15,282 nucleotides of DNA from Methanoregula sp. (GCA_026394695.1 JAPKXT010000078.1:1-15282); one strand, 5' to 3'. Shown: positions 6,156 to 12,745, counted from the first letter of the stretch. Program-made: numbers and translations. Notes: generated by a model from the letters alone, not told the origin.

Positions 6156-6779
6156 ATGGCTCACTATTTGATCGATATCCGCATGATGGGTTCAGTGAAG
6201 GGTCAGATTCGCAAGTTAAGCAACCAGTTACAGGAGAAATTTAATCTCGGGGACAAGCGGGTTATACCGCACATCACTCTTGCCGGGCCTTTTTTTACCC
6301 ACAATGAAAAAAAACTCATCGAAGATTTCACAAGAGTATGTACACATCAAAAGAAGATTCCAAAATATGATGTGGGAGGGTATGGATTTTTTGACGATAC
6401 GAGGGTTGTTTTTGTTACTATCACTCCTGACGAGACCTTAAAACAATTCCGGTATCAGCTCTCTCAGGCAATCTCCCCGTATTGCTCATTACGGAACTAT
6501 GATCTGGATTCTGCTGACGAATTTAAGTTCCACGCTACGCTGGCCATGAAACTTGACTGGCTCACATTCCAGAGAATAAAATGGTATTTCAGGGGGCAGG
6601 AAGGTGTCATATACCGGCACCATCCGATCCGGGCAACATTACTCCGGAATTCAAAAATTCTCTGCGAATATGATTTTATTCAAGGAAGGATGCTCAGCCG
6701 GGCACAGGCATTGAGCAAGGCGACAAGAATGCGTGATTTTGATATTCTTAAGTCATGGGCTGATGGAAGTTGGGAATAA
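6156..6779 (+). CDS. 2H phosphoesterase superfamily protein (LigT / 2'-5' RNA ligase-like)
   Basis: A 207-residue protein with the two H-x-T motifs of the 2H phosphoesterases: PHITLAGPF (His 39, Thr 41) and FHATLAMKL (His 126, Thr 128). The spacing of about 87 residues and the flanking hydrophobic strands fit the fold. Known members hydrolyse or form 2'-5' or cyclic phosphate bonds in RNA, so a role in RNA end processing or repair, or in clearing cyclic oligonucleotides, is plausible; the substrate is not shown by the sequence. The ATG is preceded by GGGTAAG 2-3 bases away. The codon use is visibly more A/T-rich than the flanking genes, which hints at transfer. A T5 run follows the stop. Confidence 0.82.
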   Translation: MAHYLIDIRMMGSVKGQIRKLSNQLQEKFNLGDKRVIPHITLAGPFFTHNEKKLIEDFTRVCTHQKKIPKYDVGGYGFFDDTRVVFVTITPDETLKQFRYQLSQAISPYCSLRNYDLDSADEFKFHATLAMKLDWLTFQRIKWYFRGQEGVIYRHHPIRATLLRNSKILCEYDFIQGRMLSRAQALSKATRMRDFDILKSWADGSWE

Positions 6780-6784
6780 CATAA

Positions 6785-6789
6785 TTTTT
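6785..6789 (+). terminator. T-run after the 2H phosphoesterase gene
   Basis: TTTTT within ATAATTTTTG lies six bases after the TAA stop at 6777-6779. It is short, so the call is weak. Confidence 0.35.
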
Positions 6790-6830
6790 GTCTGAGTGTG
6801 GTGGTCGGGAGAATGCATATATCCGGGGCA

Positions 6831-7080
6831 GGGGGTCTCCGACGGAGAAATGAGTCGGGCGGAGCATATGTCTCATGAAGTCCCGGGCCGGAATAATCGA
6901 TCCCAAAAACAGGGGTTCTTTTCCCTTTGACCGTGCTACCCCCCGGCCCCCTTGAGTTTTGCCTCCCGTTAGCGTCCATTAGCGTACATTTTCCTGCCCG
7001 TAAAATGCGTTTTCTGGCGTGAAAATGGTGATTTATGCCCGGTTTAAAAACGTGTGCCGGAATTCGATGTTTTGTGCAAC
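6831..7080 (+). repeat. Family 1 repeat, copy R1 (modules A+B)
   Basis: Non-coding. Module A (about 6831-6944) holds the palindromic TCTCCGaCGGAGA, then GTCTCATGA, CCGGAATAATCGATCCC and CCGTGCTACCCCCC. Module B (6929-7080) holds GAGTTTTGCCTCCCGTTAGCG, a doubled TTAGCGTnCAT, and ends GAATTCGATGTTTTGTGCAAC. Module B recurs nearly unchanged at 11512-11664, and module A at 11691-11806. No protein frame is shared between the copies. Confidence 0.85.
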
Positions 7081-7223
7081 TGTGCCGTGAATGGATCGCC
7101 CGGATAGGTAAATAGGGGCCGTATAGGGCCCGGATTTAGGGGGATGAGTGAGGTAATCATTGGTGGGGTGCTACGACGGGGGTAGGATGCCTCGCCATCC
7201 CACCTGGCTTCTATCCCCCTCCC

Positions 7224-7301
7224 TTGACGATCGTATAAGCCGAGCTCCCTTTCAACCCACCGGCCAGCCGGGGCGCCCCTACCCGCACCTGCCCACGGCT
7301 G
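7224..7301. repeat. Family 2 repeat, copy C1
   Basis: A GC-rich block starting with ACGATCGTATAAGCCGAG and ending GCACCTGCCCACGGCTG. It aligns with 8280-8358 and 10434-10493, the last 40 bases best. Together with R1 it accounts for most of the gap 6780-7356, where I see no gene. Confidence 0.65.
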
Positions 7302-7356
7302 TACACTCACTCACGAGACCCGGCCAGCACCCGTGCCAATAAAAGAATTTATCTGT

Positions 7357-8070
7357 TCAGGGGGACTCGTCCATGCCGAGGAAGTACAGTGCGTTCTCCC
7401 CGTACTCGACAGGCTTATAATGGGACGCGGCATGCGGGAGGCCCTTGAACCGCACGAGCCATGATCCGTTGATCTGCCCGGCCATCCTTACGGAAACCGG
7501 GTCCGGTGTCAGATCGTCGTTTGTACCCACAACGAGCATGACATCCTTGTGGATGCCTGACAGGCCGTCCCATGAACCGTTCCACGCAAGGTTTGCCTGT
7601 GCCTCTCTATGGACGCCTTCCGTCACGGCCGGGCTTGCCGCTGCTCCCTCAATCTCCCCGAGCAGTTTTTTTGTCTCGGGAAGCCGGACGCTGTAGGCAC
7701 TCGAGTCCAGCACGACTTTTTGGACGCGTTCAGGATGGTCGATTGCGAGCTGCTGGGAGACCGAGGAACCCATGGAGACCCCGTAGACATGCATGCTGTC
7801 ATAACCGAGGGCAGTCATCAGCCCGGCAGCATCATCGGAGTACAGGGAAATCAGGACGGGTTCACCGGATCCAAATTCACGGTATCCCAGCATAACCCCG
7901 TTGACCTGTGCATACTGGACTGGTGTGGCGTTAAACGATACGGCCGGAGGGGTCTGGGTTGTTACAACCTGTGGCTGGGCGGAGGTACCGGAAGTACCTG
8001 TACATCCAGCCGAGGCAAGCAGGCAGATGGTGAGGGCGATTGTGAGGGTGAAAAGCGCTGTTCTGTTCAT
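7357..8070 (-). CDS. Lipoprotein alpha/beta hydrolase with an internal deletion
   Basis: A 237-residue secreted hydrolase. Residues 1-23 are a lipoprotein signal with the lipobox SAGC (lipidated Cys 23), followed by a Thr/Pro linker. The nucleophile elbow GVSMG has Ser 99, the acid lies in GTNDD (185-186) and the His is 213 in LPHAAS. Compared with the hydrolase at 1783-2586, GEPVLIS (69-75) runs straight into LYSDDAAGLMTALG (76-89). About 45 residues are absent: the oxyanion loop, the WN region and the DNRGxGYS strand-turn. The cap region is also some 30 residues shorter. The frame is kept. It may therefore be an inactive or refolded hydrolase. The ATG at 8070 has GGGG 8-9 bases upstream. 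Confidence 0.75.
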   Translation of the reverse strand: MNRTALFTLTIALTICLLASAGCTGTSGTSAQPQVVTTQTPPAVSFNATPVQYAQVNGVMLGYREFGSGEPVLISLYSDDAAGLMTALGYDSMHVYGVSMGSSVSQQLAIDHPERVQKVVLDSSAYSVRLPETKKLLGEIEGAAASPAVTEGVHREAQANLAWNGSWDGLSGIHKDVMLVVGTNDDLTPDPVSVRMAGQINGSWLVRFKGLPHAASHYKPVEYGENALYFLGMDESP

Positions 8071-8116
8071 AATAAAATCCCCGGTTTATCCGCATCGGAA
8101 ACCAGATGGTCATCTA

Positions 8117-8130
8117 TAGGATTGATCCTA
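8117..8130. promoter_or_regulatory. 14-bp hyphenated palindrome upstream of the lipoprotein hydrolase
   Basis: TAGGAT and ATCCTA flank a two-base centre, next to an A/T run (AAAAAATAATTT, 8131-8142) that could be the box A on the minus strand. It could be an operator for the gene starting at 8070. The evidence is symmetry and position only. Confidence 0.3.
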
Positions 8131-8279
8131 AAAAATAATTTGCTGCGAATCCGGGAGTTGACCCGAAGAGGGTCATCGCCGGGAGGTATGCCTGGACCGA
8201 GTGTACAAAGCGAATCCATAATTTTTTCGGTGTTCCCTATCAGGCCTCCTTTAGGTAATCGCGTGAGCTCCAGTCCCCT

Positions 8280-8358
8280 CAAACGATCTACCTAAGTCGA
8301 GTCCCCTCCCGCTCTGTGCCTCAGGCCGGGGCACCCCTGCCTTACCGGCCCACGGCTG
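8280..8358. repeat. Family 2 repeat, copy C2
   Basis: Aligns with C1: AAACGATCTACCTAAGTCGAG corresponds to GACGATCGTATAAGCCGAG, and the end GGCCGGGGCACCCC...CCGGCCCACGGCTG matches closely. Non-coding. The rest of 8360-8580 is GC-rich and shows nothing I can name. Confidence 0.6.
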
Positions 8359-8588
8359 AACCGCCACCCGCCGATCGGCCAGCCCCCGGGCATCAGCAGG
8401 AACGGAAAAACGGCCTTCCTTCTGGTTCCGGAGTAGCCCAGCCCTTTCCCGCGCGCTCTCGCCTGCCCAAAAACCCCCCACAGGCGACGCTCGAGCCCCT
8501 GAAACGCCGGCACCAGCCAAACCCGTTGCAGCAATTACTTGCCTGTTGGTCTTCCGGCTAATTATCCCCAAGCGTTCGTCTTTTACCC

Positions 8589-8820
8589 TCCGGCACTTCC
8601 GGCACATTGTACTTGTTTTCCGGAAAGTCTCACGAGAAAAATGTACAGAAAAAAGATCTCGGAATATGCTGGCAATGTGCCGGAAGTGCCGGAATATATT
8701 TTCCGGGCACTCCGGGCAGATGTCCCCTTATTTCCGGAAAGTCTTACGAGAAAATTGTACAGAAAAAAGATTCCGGGAAATACCATCAAAGTGCCCGGTG
8801 TGCCCATCCGGTATATCCGG
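8589..8820. repeat. Two tandem 114-bp units, each a long-stem hairpin
   Basis: The segment TTTCCGGAAAGTCT...ACGAGAAAA...TGTACAGAAAAAAGAT occurs at about 8617-8656 and again 114 bp later (8731-8770). In unit 1 it lies between perfect inverted arms of 21 bp (8589-8609 and 8673-8693). In unit 2 it lies between different arms that also pair (8703-8718 with 8792-8805, one mismatch in 14). Several overlapping frames are open here, but none looks like a protein. The block lies just beyond the 3' end of the membrane protein gene on the minus strand, where the A6 runs read as T6 and could serve as terminators. Confidence 0.75.
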
Positions 8821-8839
8821 TTTTTTGCTCTTTTTACCA

Positions 8840-9388
8840 TCAGGAATTTTTCTTTGCATAATTGAATAAAAAACTGTCCAGCCCCAGGATCAACCCGGAC
8901 GCAACTGATGCAGCAATGAGGTCTTTGATTACCGCAATCGTCGATTGCCATGTGATACTCCCGAGCGCCTCCGGTTTCAGATCGCCCTGCATTGCACCCA
9001 GGGTAATAACAAAACCCAGCGAGATGAACGCGGTGAAGAACACGGCATACAGTACGGGAATCCGGTTCAGGTATTTTTGCATGATTATGATGGGAGGAAG
9101 GATCAGGAGCGGATGAATGAACATGCCGGTCAGGAATTCGATGAGTACGGAATCACCGGGAACCGGAGGTCTCATCGAGATATACGTTACAGCAACAATG
9201 ATTCCTGCAACAAGGGGGATCAGGCACTGCGCCAACCGGGAAGGAACCTGCCTGACAACAAAAAATATGGCAACAGTCAGAACCGAGAGAGGAATACCAA
9301 TTACGGCACAGAGCATGAACACAACAACCAAATTACCTGGATCGAAAACCGGAACCATATTTTCTCGTATAAATGTCAATGTATACAT
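8840..9388 (-). CDS. Integral membrane protein, about five helices
   Basis: A 182-residue hydrophobic protein with probable membrane segments at about 20-45, 52-72, 83-104, 111-132 and 155-175, and a short basic tail (NYAKKNS). I do not recognise the family; no transporter or enzyme motif is evident. The frame is open up to 9430. The ATG at 9388 was preferred because GGGGA lies about 13 bases upstream and the earlier residues look untranslated. An ATG at 9358 would also leave all helices intact. A 14-bp palindrome covers the chosen start codon. Confidence 0.6.
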   Translation of the reverse strand: MYTLTFIRENMVPVFDPGNLVVVFMLCAVIGIPLSVLTVAIFFVVRQVPSRLAQCLIPLVAGIIVAVTYISMRPPVPGDSVLIEFLTGMFIHPLLILPPIIIMQKYLNRIPVLYAVFFTAFISLGFVITLGAMQGDLKPEALGSITWQSTIAVIKDLIAASVASGLILGLDSFLFNYAKKNS

Positions 9389-9390
9389 TG
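9377..9390. promoter_or_regulatory. 14-bp perfect palindrome over a start codon
   Basis: CAATGTATACATTG is perfectly symmetric and contains the ATG at 9388 of the membrane protein gene. It could be an operator blocking initiation, or a hairpin hiding the start. If the true start is 9358 it would lie in the leader. Confidence 0.35.
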
Positions 9391-9597
9391 TATTTTGATT
9401 GTCCCCTGCACTATAACCCGCACATGTCATGACCCGGACAGGACCGGGTCAGACAGGGGACCTCCGATGGAGAATGGGGTTCCCGGCAGGTTCAGTCTTA
9501 AAAAAACGGGACGTGAATAGCGAATTTATTTCCCCCCTCCCAACGCCACACTCCCCTCCGGAGCAGCTCAGCCCAAGGGCGGGAGTAAACACAAAAA

Positions 9598-9717
9598 ATG
9601 GCAGATTTCGTACAAAGCTCACAGACCAGGAATGCGGTTCGCGAACTCGCGAACCCGATTGCAAGCGTTTCGGCGTTCAACCTGATTGTCCAGTTGGTTA
9701 TCAACGACAACCTTTAT
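9598..9717 (+). pseudogene. Possible 5' remnant of an unidentified gene
   Basis: From the ATG at 9598 about 40 codons look protein-like (MADFVQSSQTRNAVRELAN, then a hydrophobic stretch to INDN). After about 9717 the base composition turns A/T-rich, and the translation becomes Leu/Tyr/Cys-rich and unconvincing as it enters the toxin-antitoxin promoter. This looks like the start of a longer gene cut off where the toxin-antitoxin module begins. I cannot name the gene. A chance frame is the alternative. Confidence 0.3.
9636..9655. other. 20-bp inverted repeat GGTTCGCGA/TCGCGAACC
   Basis: Nine-base arms are separated by AC. It lies inside the possible gene remnant, 80 bases before the toxin-antitoxin operator. 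It could be a protein-binding site or a recombination site. Confidence 0.4.
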
Positions 9718-9735
9718 TTTAGCCGGAGTTTATTA

Positions 9736-9777
9736 TTGTACAACTGTATAAGTTTGTATTGTTGTGCAAGTTATACA
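9736..9777. promoter_or_regulatory. Promoter-operator of the toxin-antitoxin operon
   Basis: Two interleaved inverted repeats: TTGTACAAC (9736-9744) with GTTGTGCAA (9761-9769, one mismatch), and TGTATAAG (9745-9752) with GTTATACA (9770-9777, one mismatch). Both arm sets are offset by the same distance, as expected for two dimers on one face. A box A-like TTTATTATT is at 9729-9737. Self-repression by the antitoxin is the usual arrangement and is inferred here. Confidence 0.55.
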
Positions 9778-9826
9778 GGAAATTTGAAGATGACAAAGTA
9801 TTCTGATTGAGAGGAGAGGTGAAGAC

Positions 9827-10060
9827 ATGGCTGAAGCAAAAAGCAAACTAGTGGAAATAGCGAACAAGCGGGTGGCTCTTACCCCAAGTACGTGGGCAGC
9901 ACTCTCGAATATAAAGCCTCCGGGAAAGTCCCTTGGCGACACCGTATCTGATCTCATCACCGAGCATCAGAGGCGGACGCTGGAACGGGACCTCGACGAG
10001 ATTGACGCGAATGGTCAGTTCATCCCGTGGGATGAAGCTAAGAAGGAACTCGGGCTCTGA
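9827..10060 (+). CDS. Antitoxin of a RelE-type module
   Basis: A 77-residue acidic protein with a short DNA-binding-like N-terminus (VALTPSTWAALSNI, 16-29, then KSLGDTVSDLI, 34-44) resembling VapB/RelB-type antitoxins. A helical, charged C-terminus follows (RRTLERDLDEID, 49-60) and ends FIPWDEAKKELGL, typical of the toxin-wrapping tail. GGAGAGGTGA lies 6-7 bases before the ATG, a strong ribosome site. The toxin gene starts 12 bases after the stop. The antitoxin probably represses its own promoter through the inverted repeats at 9736-9777. The exact family (RelB or VapB-like) is uncertain; the pairing with a RelE toxin is what supports the role. Confidence 0.8.
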   Translation: MAEAKSKLVEIANKRVALTPSTWAALSNIKPPGKSLGDTVSDLITEHQRRTLERDLDEIDANGQFIPWDEAKKELGL

Positions 10061-10071
10061 ACGGAGGTAAT

Positions 10072-10338
10072 GTGAGGATCAGAATCGAAGACCGTGTAAA
10101 AGAGTTCATCCGGGAACTCCCTGAGAAAGATCGCCGGGTGATCGGCGAACATATTGAACGGTTATCTGAACATCCGAGTGCGACGGGAAATATCAGGAAA
10201 CTCCATACCCGCAAACCCCGTTGGCGAATGCACATATCGTTGAAATATACCCTGTTCTACTACGTCGATTCCGATATGGTATGGGTTGACAAGATCATGA
10301 CGATTGAACAGGCTCACAAGAAGTACGGGAAAATCTGA
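10072..10338 (+). CDS. relE: RelE/ParE-family toxin
   Basis: An 88-residue basic protein of the RelE/ParE fold. Family features are RIRIEDRVKEFIRELPEKD (2-20), HIERLSEHP (27-35), the beta-hairpin with RWRMHISLKYTLFYYVD (50-66), and the final VDKIMTIEQAHKKYGKI. RelE members cut mRNA on the ribosome, while ParE members poison gyrase; the terminal Tyr and the basic cluster fit RelE somewhat better, but this is a judgement. It starts with GTG (10072), supported by GGAGGT 3 bases upstream. The GTG gives the usual length. A T5 run (10352-10356) follows as a likely terminator. Confidence 0.85.
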   Translation: MRIRIEDRVKEFIRELPEKDRRVIGEHIERLSEHPSATGNIRKLHTRKPRWRMHISLKYTLFYYVDSDMVWVDKIMTIEQAHKKYGKI

Positions 10339-10351
10339 CCCGTGAGATACT

Positions 10352-10356
10352 TTTTA
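10352..10356 (+). terminator. T-run after the toxin gene
   Basis: TTTTT lies 14 bases after the toxin stop codon. The remaining gap to 10643 contains repeat C3 and the promoter of the next gene. Confidence 0.35.
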
Positions 10357-10433
10357 ATCCGATTTTGCGGGAAGTGCATTATACAGGTTGCTGATCTGGC
10401 GCTGCAATTCCCGGATTGTGAGAACATTGTCCC

Positions 10434-10493
10434 CCGGCCCCCTCATACCCCACCGGTCAGCCTGGGCGTCCCCACCGCACCGGCCCACGGCTG
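10434..10493. repeat. Family 2 repeat, copy C3
   Basis: CCCCACCGGTCAGCCTGGGCG then CCCCACCGCACCGGCCCACGG aligns with C1 (7256-7301) with few changes. Its first bases, CCCCCGGCCCCCT, also match the junction of modules A and B of family 1, so the two families may be linked. Confidence 0.65.
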
Positions 10494-10594
10494 CACAACA
10501 GGTTGCAGAGTTACCGGGTCCTGCAGGAAATTTTCTTTCGGACCTTGCTGGTAAAAATATTTTGAAGGAGGGGTACCACCTGCCCCGGATACAT

Positions 10595-10604
10595 TCTAAA
10601 TAGC
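10595..10604 (+). promoter_or_regulatory. Box A-like element of the Cys-rich lipoprotein gene
   Basis: TTCTAAATAG lies 40-49 bases before the ATG at 10644, leaving room for a short leader with the ribosome site AGGTGA (10631-10636). A second A/T run (AAAAATATTTT) is at about 10553-10563. Confidence 0.35.
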
Positions 10605-10643
10605 ATCACGGGAATCTGTTGTATCAGCAAAGGTGAAATTCTG

Positions 10644-11018
10644 ATGAAAATTTCCCTCGTCATATCGGCGATATGTATTGTGGTGCTCACCCTGTCTGTC
10701 GCAGGCTGCACATCTCCTCAACCGGGCGGTGCAGTTCCCCCGGGATCGCCTATGGTTACAACGACATTCCCTGCATCGTCCGGCTGCGGGTTCATAAATT
10801 GCCATGGTCTTAACCTCGCGTGCGGGCAAAATCCCCCGGAGGTCTGCACCGAAATCTATATGCTGGGCGATAAGTGCCGCCAGTATGCGTATTGCAGTAA
10901 TAATGGCGGCACTTGCAACCTGGTCACGACGCCACAGTTCGTCACCTGCAAAAGCTGCATAGAGAAATGTGGCGGCGCAGATCCGGCTGAAGCATTCTCG
11001 TGCGAAGAAAAGTGCTGA
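10644..11018 (+). CDS. Secreted Cys-rich lipoprotein
   Basis: A 124-residue lipoprotein. The signal segment MKISLVISAICIVVLTLSVAG is followed by the lipidated Cys 22. The mature part starts with a Pro/Gly/Thr linker, then carries twelve Cys (48, 53, 60, 68, 78, 84, 91, 102, 105, 109, 120, 124), probably as disulfides. The repeated C-x2-C / C-x3-C spacing near 102-109 resembles small extracellular disulfide domains. Function is unknown; similar lipoproteins seem common in Methanomicrobiales (recollection, not a search). The ATG has GGTG 9 bases upstream. The stop codon overlaps the beginning of a KTSC-gene remnant. Confidence 0.78.
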   Translation: MKISLVISAICIVVLTLSVAGCTSPQPGGAVPPGSPMVTTTFPASSGCGFINCHGLNLACGQNPPEVCTEIYMLGDKCRQYAYCSNNGGTCNLVTTPQFVTCKSCIEKCGGADPAEAFSCEEKC

Positions 11019-11071
11019 GAGGACCAAGACACAATTCCGTACAAAACAGGTTGTCGCATAAATTGCATCCC
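11017..11071 (+). pseudogene. 3' remnant of a second KTSC-domain gene
   Basis: The frame ending TAA at 11059-11061 reads ERTKTQFRTKQVVA; the KTSC protein at 2798-3022 ends EKVRPRFPAKQVGA. The DNA match continues ten bases past the stop (AAATTGCATCCC against AAATCGCATCCC at 3021-3032) and then ends sharply. The remnant begins exactly at the stop of the lipoprotein gene. Confidence 0.6.
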
Positions 11072-11134
11072 GGGAATTCCCGCACGATGGCGCCGGCTCC
11101 TGATGAAAAATAGTTGTGTGAACTTTGCCGGAAA

Positions 11135-11151
11135 TTTTTTCACAATTTTTT
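11135..11151 (+). terminator. Twin T6 terminator
   Basis: TTTTTT at 11135-11140 and again at 11146-11151, about 120 bases after the lipoprotein stop. Between 11152 and 11440 I see only low-complexity GC/C-rich sequence, with a short direct repeat (CCAAACAAAG twice near 11329-11350). Confidence 0.45.
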
Positions 11152-11439
11152 CCATCGTGATGCGTTCTCAATCGAATTTTTTTCCGGATTGCCCGGACCC
11201 CGCTCAGAAAATTTTAACACGATCCCATCAGAACGAAAAATGCCCTCACCCCCTCCTGAACCCCCCCAAAACCACCTTTTTCAGACTTCATAACCCCCCG
11301 AATCCGGGTACGTAACGGCCTCCGTTCCCAAACAAAGACCAAACAAAGGCCAAAATGTGCCCCGTTTAAGCTCAGATCACCCCTTGTCCGGTGCGTTCCT
11401 CCTGGATATTTTGCATGAAGAGGGGGTCCGGAAAAGAAG

Positions 11440-11664
11440 CGTGAAATTCACGTCGGTGTCCGAAGAGAGATCTTTCGATCCGGGCCCCAAAACAGCCCTT
11501 CCTTTCATCCGGACCGTGCTACCCCCCCGGCCCCTCTGAGTTTCGCCTTCCATTAGCGTCTATTAGCGTACATTTTCCTGTCATTAAAATGCGTATTTTG
11601 ACGTGAGAAGGGAGAATTACGCCCGGTTTAAAAACGTGTGCCGGAATTCGATGTTTTTTGCAAC
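11440..11664 (+). repeat. Family 1 repeat, copy R2 (modules A+B)
   Basis: A diverged module A (TCGATCCGGGCCCCAAAACAG...) runs into GACCGTGCTACCCCCC, then a well-kept module B (11512-11664) ending GAATTCGATGTTTTTTGCAAC. The module B of R1 and R2 can be aligned end to end with only single-base differences and one or two indels. Confidence 0.85.
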
Positions 11665-11690
11665 CAAACAAAAAAAGTCAACACCTGGGG

Positions 11691-11853
11691 AAAGACGTTA
11701 CCCCCGGAGAATGCGAGTGGGGAAATGCAGGTCTCATGAGGTCCCGGGCCGGAATAATCGATCCCGAAAACAGGTCTTCTTTTCCTCATGACCGTGCTAC
11801 CCCCCCAGCCAAAAAAAGGGGCTGCTGCAAGACCGCTGAATTATCAGGTTAAA
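11691..11853 (+). repeat. Family 1 repeat, copy R3 (modules A+D)
   Basis: Module A is very close to R1 (GTCTCATGAGGTCCCGGGCC at 11731 on, then GGAATAATCGATCCC). After CCGTGCTACCCCCC it does not continue into module B but into module D: CAGCCAAAAAAAGGGGCTGCTG, a small hairpin, then CCGCTGAATTATCAGGTT. Module D recurs in R5. Confidence 0.8.
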
Positions 11854-11878
11854 ATCCTCGCAAATCAGCCCAATAGGG

Positions 11879-11883
11879 AAAAA
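11879..11883 (-). terminator. T5 terminator of the methyltransferase gene
   Basis: TTTTT on the minus strand, about 35 bases after the TAA stop at 11918. Confidence 0.4.
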
Positions 11884-11917
11884 GATTGTTTAATTGCTTC
11901 CTAATCCAACTGCCTTT

Positions 11918-12643
11918 TTATTTTGTTGCTACTAATACTTTGAACCATTCAAACCCTTTCAATGGGCTGATTTCCACGTTCTTAAACCCGGCATTCCTGC
12001 ACAGTTTTGTCCATTGACTAAATCCGATGCAGTATTCACCATCGTTCAGGATATGCTTCTTTCCATTGTCATACATCCTTTCAAATGCTTGTACCCCTCC
12101 CTCCTTCATTGCAAGTACAAGTTCGTCCTTAAGGTAATTCAGAATTCTGACTAATCGCCTGGAGTCCTCCAGTCTTCCCGTTGTATCCATATCGATTTCC
12201 CCGATAACGAATCTTCCACCATCTTTCAAATAATTATAAACATTTTTAATAACGGGTTCCTTGAATTTCACATGATGCAGTGCAACCGTCGCTGCTATTA
12301 TGTCAAACTGGTCAGGTTTGAAGTTCATATCCTCCGCCGATTCTTGTGCGCAATGAATTTTTTCAGTCAGATTGCACTTTTCAATCTTTTTCTGGAATAT
12401 CTTAAGCATCTGAGATGAGCTGTCAATGGCCGTGATTGTGCAATCTGTTTTATTAAGGAATTTCAGTGACAGCAGTCCTGTTCCACAACCAATATCAAGA
12501 ATCTGGTCATTTCTTTTTATTCCCGATAACTTAACAACTAAGTCAAGCAGTTTATGGTGTCTCTTTACTTTTCCAAGAGTATTGTCGTATTCGTTCGCCC
12601 ACTCCTGAAACCATGCACGATTATCCTCATTGACTTGTTTCAT
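11918..12643 (-). CDS. Class I SAM-dependent methyltransferase
   Basis: A 241-residue class I methyltransferase. Motif I is ILDIGCGTGL (48-57), the acidic end of strand 2 is AIDSS (72-76), motif II region AQESAEDM (99-106), and motif IV FDIIAATVALHHV (113-125), followed by LKDGGRFVIGEID. This is the UbiE/MenG-like (Methyltransf_11/25) layout; the substrate cannot be told. The ATG at 12643 is preferred over the in-frame ATG at 12658 because GGGA lies 6-8 bases before it. The gene is strikingly A/T-rich compared with its GC-rich surroundings, and so are the two flavodoxin-linked spacers. This suggests recent acquisition together with at least the next gene. Confidence 0.85.
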   Translation of the reverse strand: MKQVNEDNRAWFQEWANEYDNTLGKVKRHHKLLDLVVKLSGIKRNDQILDIGCGTGLLSLKFLNKTDCTITAIDSSSQMLKIFQKKIEKCNLTEKIHCAQESAEDMNFKPDQFDIIAATVALHHVKFKEPVIKNVYNYLKDGGRFVIGEIDMDTTGRLEDSRRLVRILNYLKDELVLAMKEGGVQAFERMYDNGKKHILNDGEYCIGFSQWTKLCRNAGFKNVEISPLKGFEWFKVLVATK

Positions 12644-12745
12644 CGACTTTCCCTTCATGGTATTGATACGTTTTTCTGGTTACCTTTTTCTTCTTTACTT
12701 TTTATTATCTGAATTGTCTGTACAGCGCCCTATCAGGTTTTGTTG

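Noticed and set aside
8251..8607. Minus-strand open frame sharing VQPWAG with one at 7044-7310
   Set aside because: The shared residues come from the DNA repeat C1/C2, and the two frames differ elsewhere.
8539..8951. Several overlapping open frames on both strands
   Set aside because: They arise from the 114-bp tandem units; all frames show the same repeat and none looks like a known protein.
11603..11852. Short plus-strand frames inside R2 and R3
   Set aside because: Not kept between repeat copies, so the repeat is non-coding.
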